64,000 nt of DNA. Origin: Apostichopus japonicus (lineage: Eukaryota > Echinodermata > Holothuroidea > Aspidochirotida > Stichopodidae). A program made the position numbers and the translations under genes. The stretch covers positions 8,121,501-8,185,500 of the forward strand of contig NC_092563.1 of NCBI RefSeq assembly GCF_037975245.1, read 5' to 3'. Below are positions 1 to 11,097 of this stretch, in pieces; within the stretch, counting starts at the first letter, position 1, and each line of letters starts with the position of its first letter. The notes below the pieces were generated by a model, which saw nothing but the letters and a program-made list of their open reading frames with translations, was not told where the DNA came from and did not search any database.

Positions 1-59
1 AATACGCAATTCATTCTGTTATGTGTAATTATCACTATCTCAATATTCAACAATTTCAG

Positions 60-250
60 TTGATACTATGGTCTTGTACATTTATCAGAAGCCTTCCTTT
101 GATTATATGGCAGATTTGCTGCGGAAAAGTGAAGAAGCCAATCATGTTTGTCAAATGGGCTCATTTCCCCCAATATGGTATCCAAGCCCTCCATCCTCCA
201 GTGAACTATCACTTGGTCTTAGATTGTTTTCTACAATGCAAGACGCATGA
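60..250 (+). CDS. Candidate 3'-terminal coding exon, unknown gene (weak)
   Basis: An AG acceptor preceded by a T-rich stretch ends at 59. It is followed by an open frame of about 62 codons to a TGA at 248-250. The frame contains an in-frame Met at 68, and the peptide begins around DTMVLYIYQKP and ends STMQDA. The composition looks protein-like (mixed hydrophobic and charged residues, a Ser/Pro-rich stretch late), but I recognise no domain. Reading it as an exon is inference: the upstream part would lie outside the window and no polyadenylation signal is obvious downstream. It could equally be a chance open frame in AT-rich DNA. Confidence 0.22.
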
Positions 251-287
251 CGTAGTATCATTGCCAAAACATACTATATAACATATT

Positions 288-471
288 TCAATCAGAGTTG
301 GCCTTGAATTTATTCCTCCACATGTCCTTTTTCCATAACACTCCACAGGATTTCTTGGTTTCTTCAAAGAAGTAGAATTTTGTTCTTTTCTCTGCGCAAC
401 TTACGTGATGTGTACTTAAGCATGCTATCTCATACAGCATGAGAGTAGCTAAACCAATTGTCATAACACAA
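288..471 (-). CDS. Candidate 3'-terminal coding exon of a small membrane-like protein (weak)
   Basis: On the minus strand a CAG acceptor (474-472) precedes an open frame that ends at TGA 290-288, about 61 codons. The peptide starts with a hydrophobic stretch (CVMTIGLATLMLYEIACL) that could span a membrane, followed by a Lys/Glu-rich, Cys-containing tail ending KANSD. The open frame continues upstream only to a TTG, so a spliced exon is a better reading than a complete gene. No family is recognised. It converges on the plus-strand candidate at 60-250, the two stop codons being 37 bp apart. Both calls rest only on splice-site-like signals and peptide character. Confidence 0.18.
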
Positions 472-620
472 CTGCAGATTGCCAAAGCATAAAGTAAATA
501 TTTTTCTGACTTAAGCTACATGTCAGAGTGAGGAGGAGATCGATTTTTTTTTGTCAAATTTGGCTCTAACGTGGAATGGCCCATGAAGTCATCTCCAGTA
601 CTTTATTTATCAAAGTAATA
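472..620. other. AT-rich non-coding flank of the satellite array
   Basis: This has no convincing gene. Around 600-640 the sequence begins to resemble the tail of the satellite monomer (an ATTGTTTGC-like block, then a GAGAAACAAAT-like block). The array therefore fades in through strongly diverged copies rather than starting at a sharp junction. Confidence 0.5.
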
Positions 621-2043
621 TTTGCATTGTTTGCAAGGTTGAAGGTTAAGGTCATGAGAAACAAATGGAATCTCACTGTCTGTATCCCACAAGGTAAATG
701 AAGGTTTCTACTTTAGGGTGCTATTAGATACATTAAGGTATACTTATATCACATTATAGTTCTGTACCCCACAAGCCATACACTGGTTCTCAAATTATAT
801 TTAGGTCCTATAATTATGCAAATAATAAGTATTTTCCTGTACAGATTATCGCTATCAGTTAGATGAATTCATATCAAGGAATTTCCATTGTTTGCTGGGT
901 CGAAAATTTAAGTTCTTTAGAGAAAAATTGTAATTTAATTTTACTCTCTGTACCCCACAAGTATCCTGGCACTCATACAACATGACCAGAATACAGCATC
1001 AATAGGTGAATTTTCATATTCCAGTATAAAACTGGGTGAAAGTTATTGTTTGGCATCTTATAGCAACGAAGGCATCTACTTTAGGCTGCAACTTAGATGC
1101 ATTAAGGTATACTTATATCACATTTGAATTTTGTACCCCACAAGCTACACTTGTACTCATATAATATTTAGGTCCTACAATGAAAAGAATAAATTTACTG
1201 TACAGATTACCACTGTCAATTAGATGAATTCATATCAAGAAATTTCCATTGTTTGCTAGGTAGAAGGATTTAGTTCTTTTGAGCCAAATTGAAGTTTTAT
1301 TTCACTTTCTGTACACCACAAGGTATCCTGGCACTCATACAACATGGCCAGAATACAGCATCAATAGGTGAATTTTCATTATCCAGTATAAAGCCAGGGT
1401 CAAAGTTATTGTTGGCTTCTAATAGCAATGAAGGCATCTACTTTAGGCTGCAACAAGGATGCATTAAGGTATATTTACATTACATTAAAGTTCTGTACCC
1501 CACAAGCTACACTTGAACTCATATAATCTTAGGTCCTACAATGGGAGTAAAAAAGTATTTTCCTGAACAGATTAAAGCTGTCAATTAGATGAATTCATAT
1601 CAAGGAACTGCCATTGTCTGCTAGGTCGAAAGTTTAAGTTCTTGTTAAGTTCTTGAGAGACAAATTGTAATTTAATTTCACAGTCTGTACCCCACAAGGT
1701 ATCCCGACACTCATACCACATGACCAGAGTACAGTATCAAGTTAATTTTCATTATCCTGTATATAAAGCACTGTAAAAAATATTGTTGGCTTCTAATAGC
1801 AATGAAGGCATCTACTCTAGGCTGCCATTTAGATGCATTAAGGTATGTTTATATCACATTAAAGTTCTGTACCCCACAAGCTACACTGGTACTCATATAA
1901 TCTTAAGTCCAACGATGCGAATAAAAATTTTACTGTACAGTATACCATGGTCAATCAATGAATTCATATCAAGGAATATCCATTGTTAGCTAGGTAGATG
2001 GATTTAGTTCTTATCAAGTTCTTGAGAGACATATTGTAATTCA
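621..2043 (+). repeat. Diverged left edge of the satellite array
   Basis: These monomers carry many substitutions and small indels relative to the interior. For example there is CTGTATCCCAC for the usual CTGTACCCCAC near 680, and no clear higher-order register or 74 bp spacer units. This is what is expected at the edge of a satellite array, where homogenisation by unequal exchange is least effective. The classes of the interior are only partly distinguishable here. Confidence 0.8.
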
Positions 2044-4056
2044 ACTGTCTGTACCCCACAAGGTAACCTGGCACTCATACCACATGACCAGAGTACAGTA
2101 TCAACAAGTTAATATTTATTATCCAGTATATAAAGCACTGTCAAAGTTATTGTTGGCTACTCATAGCAATAAAGGCATCAACTTTAGGCTGCCACTTAGA
2201 TGCATTAAGGTATATGTTTGGCTAGGTAGAAGGATTTAGTTCTTGTTAAGTTCTTGAGAGACAAATTTTAATTTAATTTAACTGTCTGTACCCCACAAGG
2301 TATCCTGGCACTCATACCACATAACCAGAGTACAGTACTACAAATTGTAATTTAACTGTCTGTACCCCACAAGGTATACAGGCACTCATTCAACATGACC
2401 AGAGTACAGTATCAACAAGTTAATATTTATTATCCGGCATATAAAGCACTGTAAAAAATATTGTTGGCTACTCATAGCACTGAAGGCATCTACTTTAGAC
2501 TGCCGCATAGATGCATTAAGGTATATTTTTGGCTAGGTAGAAGGATTTAGCTCTTGTTAAGTTCTTGAGAGACAAATTTTTGGCTTGAGAGACAAAGAGA
2601 TTGGCTTCGGTCAGCTTGCGAGTCTATAAGCCTGCATGGCTTCTTTCGCGAGTTCCTGCTTGCGGGAAGATCACATATACATACATACATACATACATTT
2701 TAATTTAATATAACTGTCTGTACCCCAAAAGGTATCCTGGAACCCATACAACATGACCAGAATACAGCATCAATAGGTGAATTTATATTCCAGTATAAAA
2801 CCAGGGTCAAAGTTATTGTTTGGCTTCTAATAGCAATGGAGGCATCTACTCTAGCTGCCACTTAGATGCATTAAGGTGTATTTTTATCACATTTAAGTTT
2901 TGTACCCCACAAGCTACACTGGTACTCATATAATATTAGGTCCTACAATGCGAATGATAACTATTTTTCTGTATGGATTATCGCTGTCAATGAGATGAAT
3001 TTATATTGAAGAATTTTCATTGTTTGCTATATAGGTAGATGGATTTAGTTCTTTTTAGGTTCTTGAAAGACAAATTGTAATTTAACTGTCTGTACCCCAC
3101 AAGGTATCCTGGCACTCATACAACATGACCAGAGTACAGTATCAACAAGTTAATATTTATTATCCAGCATATAAAGCACTGTAAAATATATTGTTGGCTA
3201 CTCATAGCAATGAAGGCATCTACTTTAGGCTGCCATTTAGATGCATTAAGGTATGTTTATATGACATTTAAGTTCTGTACCCCACAAGCTACACTTGTAC
3301 TCATATAATCTTAAGTCCTACAATGCGAATATAAATTTTACTGTACAGATTACCACGGTCAATCAATGAATTCATATCAAGGAATATCCATTGTTTGCTA
3401 GGTAGAAGAATTTAGTTCTTGTTAAGTTCTTGAGAGACAAATTTTAATTTAAATGTCTGTACCCCACAAGGTATCCTGGTACTCATACCACATTACCAGA
3501 ATACAGTATCAATAGGTGAATTTTCATATTCCAGTATAAAACCAAGGTCAAAGTTATTGTTGGCTTCTAATAGCAATGAAGGCATCTACTTTAGGCTGCC
3601 ACTTAGATGCATTAAGGTATATTTATATCACATCAAAGTTCTGTACCCCACAAGCTACACTGGTACTCATATAATCTTAAGTCCTATGATGGAAATTATC
3701 AATTTACTATACAGATATCCATGGTAAATTCTTTGAATTCATATTGAAGGATTTCCATTGTTTGTTAGGTAGAAGGATTTAGTTCTTGTTAAGTTCTTGA
3801 GAGACAAATTGTAATTTAACTGTCTGTACCCCACAAGGTATCCTGGCACTCATACCACATGACCAGAGTACAGTATCAACAAGTTAATATTTATTATCGG
3901 TATATAAAGCACTGTCAAAGTTATTGTTGGCTACTCATAGTACTCAAGGCATCTACTCAAGGCTGCCTGCATAGATGCATTAAGGTATATTTTTGGCTAG
4001 GTAGAAGCATTTAGCTCTTGTTAAGTTCTTGAGAGACAAATTTTAATTTAATATAA
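2044..4056 (+). repeat. Left-edge segment with 237-238 bp truncated monomers
   Basis: Three units starting at 2044, 2356 and 3820 jump from the AAGGTATAT block in the first half of the monomer straight to TTGGCTAGGTAG in the second half, losing roughly 130-140 bp. Unit lengths are 238 bp (2044-2281), 237 bp after subtracting the 121 bp insertion (2356-2713), and 237 bp (3820-4056). I saw this truncated class only in this left part. Full-length monomers lie between these units. Confidence 0.8.
2581..2696. mobile_element. 116 bp retroposon-like insertion inside the satellite
   Basis: Unrelated, more GC-rich sequence interrupts a truncated monomer. It ends in an (ACAT)n microsatellite (about 2677-2697). 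The satellite resumes exactly where it stopped, with ATTTT present on both sides (2576-2580 and 2697-2701), consistent with a 5 bp target-site duplication. A short tetranucleotide tail plus a target duplication suggests a SINE or a 5'-truncated non-LTR element. No tRNA promoter boxes could be recognised, and the first ~15 bp resemble the adjacent satellite (TTGAGAGACAAA), so the left boundary is less certain. Confidence 0.55.
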
Positions 4057-4856
4057 CTGTCTGTACCCCAAAAGGTGTCCTGGTACTCATACAACATGAC
4101 CAGAATACAGCATCAATAGGTGAATTTTCATATTCCAGTATAAAACCAGGGTCAAAGTTATTGTTTTGCTTCTAATAGCAATGGAGGCATCTACTCTAGC
4201 TGCCACTTAGATGCATTAAGGTGTATTTTTATCACATTTAAGTTTTGTACCCCACAAGCTACACTGGTACTCATATAATATTAGGTCCTACGATGCGAAT
4301 GATAAGTATTTTTCTGTATGGACTATCGCTGTCAATGAGATGAATTTATATTGAAGAATTTTCATTGTTTGCTAGGTAGATGGATTTAGTTCTTTTTAGG
4401 TTCTTGAGAGACAAATTGTAATTGAACTGTCTGTACCCCACAAGGTATCCTGGCACTCATACCACATGACCAGAGTACAGTACGACAAATTGTAATTTAA
4501 CTGTCTGTACCCCACAAGGTATCCTGGCACTCATACAACATGACCAGAGTACAGTATCAACAAGTTAATATTTATTATCCAGCATATAAAGCACTGTAAA
4601 AAATATTGTTGGCTACTCATAGCAATGAAGTCATCTACTTTAGGCTGCCATTTAGATGCATTAAGGTATGTTTATATGACATTTAAGTTCTGTACCCCAC
4701 AAGATACACTTGTACTCATATAATCTTAAGTCCTACAATGCGAATAAAAATTTTACTGTACAGAATACCACGGTCAATCAATGAATTCATATCAAGGAAT
4801 ATCCATTGTTTGCTAGGTAGAAGGATTTAGTTCTTGTTAAGTTCTTGAGAGACAAA

Positions 4857-7800
4857 TTTTAATTTAAATGTCTGTACCCCACAAGGTATCCTGGTACTCA
4901 TACCACATTACCAGAACACAGTATCAATAGGTGAATTTTCATATTCCAGTATAAAACCAAGGTCAAAGTTATTGTTGGCTTCTAATAGCAATGAAGGCAT
5001 CTACCTTAGGCTGCCACTTAGATGCATTAAGGTATATTTATATCACATTTAAGTTCTGTACCCCACAAGCTACACTGGTACTCATATAATCTTAAGTCCT
5101 ATGATGCAAATTATCAATTTACTATACAGATATCCATGGTAAATTCTTTGAATTCATATTGAAGGATTTCCATTGTTTGTTAGGTAGAAGGATTTAGTTC
5201 TTGTTAAGTTCTTGAGAGACAAATTGTAATTTAACTGTCTGTACCCCACAAGGTATCCTGGCACTCATACCACATGACCAGAGTACAGTATCAACAAGTT
5301 AATATTTATTATCCAGTATATTAAGCACTGTAAAAAATATTGTTGGCTACTCATAGCAATGAAGGCATCTACTTAAGGCTTCCACTTAGATGCATTAAGG
5401 TATATTTATATCACATTAAAGTTCTGTACCCCACAAGCTACACTTGTACTCATATAATCTTAAGTCCTACAATGCGAATACAAATTTTACTGTACAGATA
5501 ACCGCGGTCAATCGGTGAATTCATATCAAGGAATATCCATTGTTTGCTAGGTAGAAGGATTTAGTTCTTGTTAAGTTCTTGAGAGACAAATTTTAATTTA
5601 AATGTCTGTACCCCACAAGGTATCCTGGTACTCATACCACATTACCAGAATACAGTATCAATAGGTGAATTTTCATATTCCAGTATAAAACGAAGGTCAA
5701 AGTTAATGTTGGCTTCTAATAGCAATGTTCAAAGGCATCTACTTTAGGCTGCCACTTACATGCATTAAGGTGTATTTATATCACATTTAAGTTCTGTACC
5801 CCACAAGCTACACTGGTACTCATATAATATTAGGTCCTACAATGCGAATAATAAGTATTTTTTGTGTATAGATTATCGCTGTCAATTAGATGAATTTATA
5901 TTGAAGAATTTTCATTGTTTGCTACGTACAGTAGATGGCTTTAGTTCTTATTAAGTTCTTGAGAGACAAATTGTAATTTAACTGTCTGTACCCCACAAGG
6001 TATCCTGGCACTCATACCACATGACCAGAGTACAGTCCGACAAATTGTAATTTAACTGTCTGTACCCCACAAGGTACCCTGGCACTCATACAACATGACC
6101 AGAATACAGCATCAATAGGTGAATTTTCATATTCCAGTATAAAACCAAGGTCAAAGTTATTGTTGGCTTCTAATAGCAATGAAGGCATCTACTTTAGGCT
6201 GCCACTTAGATGCATTGAAGTATATTTATATCAAATTTAAGTTCTGTTAACCCACAAGCTACACTGGTACTCATATAATATTAGGTCTTTAAATGCGAAA
6301 GATAAGCTTTTTTTTGTAGAGATTATCTCTGTCAATTAGATGAATTTATTTTGAAGAATTGTTATTGTTTGCTAGGTAGATGGATTTAGTTCTTTTTAAG
6401 TTCTTGAGAGACAAATTGTAATTTAACTGTCTGTACCCCACAAGGTATCCTGGCACTCATACCACATGACCAGAGTACAGTATCAACAAGTTAATATTTA
6501 TTATCCAGTATATAAAGCACTGTAAAAAATATTGTTGGCTACTCATAGCAATGAAGGCATCTACTTTAGGCTGCCATTTAGATGCATTAAGGTATCTTTA
6601 TATGACATTTAAGTTCTGTACCCCACAAGCTACACTTGTACTCATATAATCTTAAGTCCTACAATGCGAATAACAATTTTACTGTACAGATAACCACGGT
6701 CAATCGATGAATTCATATCAAGGAATATCCATTGTTTGCTAGGTAGAAGGATTTAGTTCTTGTTAAGTTCTTGAGAGACAAATTTTAATTTAAATGTCTG
6801 TACCCCACAAGGTATCCTGGTACTCATACCATATTACCAGAACACAGTATCAATAGGTGAATTTTCATATTCCAGTATAAAACCAAGGTCAAAGTTATTG
6901 TTGGCTTCTAATAGCAATGAAGGCATCTACTTTAGGCTGCCACTTAGATGCATTAAGGTATATTTATATCACATTTAAGTTCTGTACCCCACAAGCTACA
7001 CTGGTACTCAAATAATCTTAAGTCCTATGATGCAATTATCAATTTACTATACAGATATCCATGGTAAATTCTTTGAATTCATATTGAAGGAATTCCATTG
7101 TTTGTTAGGTAGAAGGATTAAGTTCTTGTTAAGTTCTTGAGAGACAAATTGTAATTTAACTGTCTGTACCCCACAAGGTATCCTGGCACTCATACCACAT
7201 GACCAGAGTACAGTATCAACAAGTTAATATTTATTATCCAGTATATTAAGCACTGTAAAAAATATTGTTGGCTACTCATAGCAATGAAGGCATCTACTTA
7301 AGGCTTCCACTTAGATGCATTAAGGTATATTTATATCACATTAAAGTTCTGTACCCCACAAGCTACACTTGTACTCATATAATCTTAAGTCCTACAATGC
7401 GAATACAAATTTTACTGTACAGATAACCGCGGTCAATCGGTGAATTCATATCAAGGAATATCCATTGTTTGCTAGGTAGAAGGATTTAGTTCTTGTTAAG
7501 TTCTTGAGAGACAAATTTTAATTTAAATGTCTGTACCCCACAAGGTATCCTGGTACTAATACCACATTACCAGAATACAGTATCAATTGGTGAATTTTCA
7601 TATTCCAGTATAAAACGAAGGTCAAAGTTATTGTTGGCTTCTAATAGCAATGTTCAAAGGCATCTACTTTAGGCTGCCACTTAGATGCATTAAGGTGTAT
7701 TTATATCACATTTAAGTTCTGTACCCCACAAGCTACACTGGTACTCATATAATATTAGGTCCTACAATGCGAATAATAAGTATTTTTTGTGTATAGATTA

Positions 7801-8704
7801 TCGCTGTCAATTAGATGAATTTATATTGAAGAATTTTCATTGTTTGCTACGTACAGTAGATGGCTTTAGTTCTTATTAAGTTCTTGAGAGACAAATTGTA
7901 ATTTAACTGTCTGTACCCCACAAGGTATCCTGGCACTCATACCACATGACCAGAGTACAGTCCGACAAATTGTAATTTAACTGTCTGTACCCCACAAGGT
8001 ACCCTGGCACTCATACAACATGACCAGAATACAGCATCAATAGGTGAATTTTCATATTCCAGTATAAAACCAAGGTCAAAGTTATTGTTGGCTTCTAATA
8101 GCAATGAAGGCATCTACTTTAGGCTGCCACTTAGATGCATTGAAGTATATTTATATCAAATTTAAGTTCTGTTAACCCCACAAGCTACACTGGTACTCAT
8201 ATAATATTAGGTCTTTAAATGCGAAAGATGAGCTTTTTTTTGTAGAGATTATCTCTGTCAATTAGATGAATTTATTTTGAAGAATTTTTATTGTTTGCTA
8301 GGTAGATGGATTTAGTTCTTTTTAAGTTCTTGAGAGACAAATTGTAATTTAACTGTCTGTACCCCACAAGGTATCCTGGCACTCATACCACATGACCAGA
8401 GTACAGTATCAACAAGTTAATATTTATTATCCAGTATATAAAGCACTGTAAAAAATATTGTTGGCTACTCATAGCAATGAAGGCATCTACTTTAGGCTGC
8501 CATTTAGATGCATTAAGGTATCTTTATATGACATTTAAGTTCTGTACCCCACAAGCTACACTTGTACTCATATAATCTTAAGTCCTACAATGCGAATAAC
8601 AATTTTACTGTACAGATAACCACGGTCAATCGATGAATTCATATCAAGGAATATCCATTGTTTGCTAGGTAGAAGGATTTAGTTCTTGTTAAGTTCTTGA
8701 GAGA
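4857..8704 (+). repeat. Tandem duplication of a ~1.925 kb satellite block
   Basis: Diagnostic variants recur at an offset of 1,924-1,926 bp. AGAACACAG is at 4913 and 6839, a class 1 start at 5235 and 7160, the rare ATGTTCAAAGG at 5725 and 7650, and GTTCTGTTAA at 6241 and 8165. The match starts around 4.86 kb and ends near 6.78/8.70 kb, where the second copy continues differently. Each block holds several ~370 bp monomers plus a 74 bp unit. Confidence 0.82.
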
Positions 8705-9085
8705 CAAATTTCAATTTAACTGTCTGTACCCACAAGGTATCCTGGCACTCATACCACATTACCAGAATACAGTATCAATAGGTGAATTTTCATATTCCAG
8801 TATAAAACCAAGTTCAAAGTTATTGTTGGCTTCTAATAGCAATGAAGGCATCTACTTTAGGCTGCCACTTAGATGCATTAAGGTATATTTATATCACATC
8901 AAAGTTCTGTACCCCACAAGCTACACTGGTACTCATATAATCTTAAGTCCTATGATGCAAATTATCAATTTACTATACAGATATCCATGGTAAATTCTTT
9001 GAATTCATATTGAAGGATTTCCATTGTTTGTTAGGTAGAAGGATTTAGTTCTTGTTAAGCTCTTGAGAGACAAATTGTAATTGAA

Positions 9086-9233
9086 CTGTCTGTACCCCAC
9101 AAGGTATCCTGGCACTCATACCACATGACCAGAGTACAGTACAACAAATTGTAATTTAACTGTCTGTACCCCACAAGGTATCCTGGCACTCATACCACAT
9201 GACCAGAGTACAGTACAACAAACTGTAATTTAA
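9086..9233 (+). repeat. Two consecutive 74 bp satellite units
   Basis: Units start at 9086 and 9160, and the next class 1 monomer starts at 9234. Each unit joins the first ~50 bp of a monomer (through GAGTACAGTA) to its last ~24 bp (ACAAATTGTAATTTAA), so it is an internally deleted monomer. Confidence 0.85.
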
Positions 9234-11097
9234 CTGTCTGTACCCCACAAGGTATCCTGGCACTCATACCACATGACCAGAGTACAGTATCAACAAGTTA
9301 ATATTTATTATCCAGTATATTAAGCACTGTAAAAAATATTGTTGGCTACTCATAGCAATGAAGGCATCTACTTAAGGCTTCCACTTAGATGCATTAAGGT
9401 ATATTTATATCACATTAAAGTTCTGTACCCCACAAGCTACACTTGTACTCATATAATCTTAAGTCCTACAATGCGAATACAATTTTTACTGTACAGATAA
9501 CCGCGGTCAATCGGTGAAATCATATCAAGGAATATCCATTGTTTGCTAGGTAGAAGGATTTAGTTCTTGTTAAGTTCTTGAGAGACAAATTTTAATTTAA
9601 ATGTCTGTACCCCACAAGGTATCCTGGTACTCATACCATATTACCAGAATACAGTATCAATAGATGAATTTTCATATTCCAGTATAAAACAAAGGTCAAA
9701 GTTATTGTTGGCTTCTAATAGCAATGAAGGCATCTACTTTAGGCTGCCATTTAGATGCATTAAGGTGTATTTATATCACATTTAAGTTCTGTACTGCACA
9801 AGCTACACTGGTACTCATATAATATTAGGTCCTACAATGCGAATGATAAGTATTTTTCTGAATAGAATATCGCTGTCAATTAGATGAATTTATATTAAAG
9901 AATTTTTATTGCTTACTAGGTAAATGGATTTAGTTCTTGTTAAATTTTGAAAGACAAATTTTAATTTAATTTAACTGTCTGTACCCCACAAGGTATCCTG
10001 GCACTCATACCACATGACCAGAGTACAGTACGACAAATTGTAATTTAACTGTCTGTACCCCACAAGGTATCCTGGCACTCATACAACATGACCAGAATAC
10101 AACATCAATAGGTGAATTTTCATATTCCAGTACAAAACCAGGGTCAAAGTTATTGTTTGGCTTCTAATAGCAATGTAGGCATCTACTCCAGCTGTCACTT
10201 AGATGCATTAAGGTGTATTTATATCACATTTAAGTTCTGTACCCCACAAGCTACACTGGTACTCATATAATATTAGGTCCTACAATGCGAATGATAAGTT
10301 TTATTCTGTATAGATTATCGCTGTCAATTAGATGAATTTATATTGAAGAGTTTTCATTGTTTGCTAGGTAGATGGATTTAGTTCTAATTAAGTTCTTGAG
10401 AGACATATTGTAATTGTAATTGAACTGTCTGTACCCCACAAGGTATCCTGGCACTCATACCACATGACCAGAGTACAGTACAACAAATTGTAATTTAACT
10501 GTCTGTACCCCACAAGGTATCCTGGCACTCATACCACATGACCAGAGTACAGTACAACAAATTGTAATTTAACTGTCTGTACCCCACAAGGTATCCTGGC
10601 ACTCATACCACATGACCAGAATACAGCATCAATAGGTGAATGTTCATAATCCTGTATATAAAGCACTGCCAAAACTATTGTTGGCTACTCATAGCAATGA
10701 AGACATCTACTTAAGGCTGCCATTTAGATGCATTATTTTTAAGGTATATTTATATGACATTAAAGTTTTGTACCATACAAGCTACACTGGTACTCATAAA
10801 ATATAAGGTCCTACAATGTGAATGATAAGTTTTATTCTGTATAGATTATCGCTGTCAATTAGATGAATTTATATTGAAGAATTTTTATTGTTTGCTAGGT
10901 AGATGGATTCAGTTCTAATTAAGTTCTTGAGAGACAAATTGTAATTGAACTGTCTGTACCCCACAAGGTATCCTGGCACTCATACCACATGACCAGAGTA
11001 CAGTACGACAAATTGTAATTTAACTGTCTGTACCCCACAAGGTATCCTGGCACTCATACCACATGACCAGAGTACAGTACGACAAATTGTAATTTAA

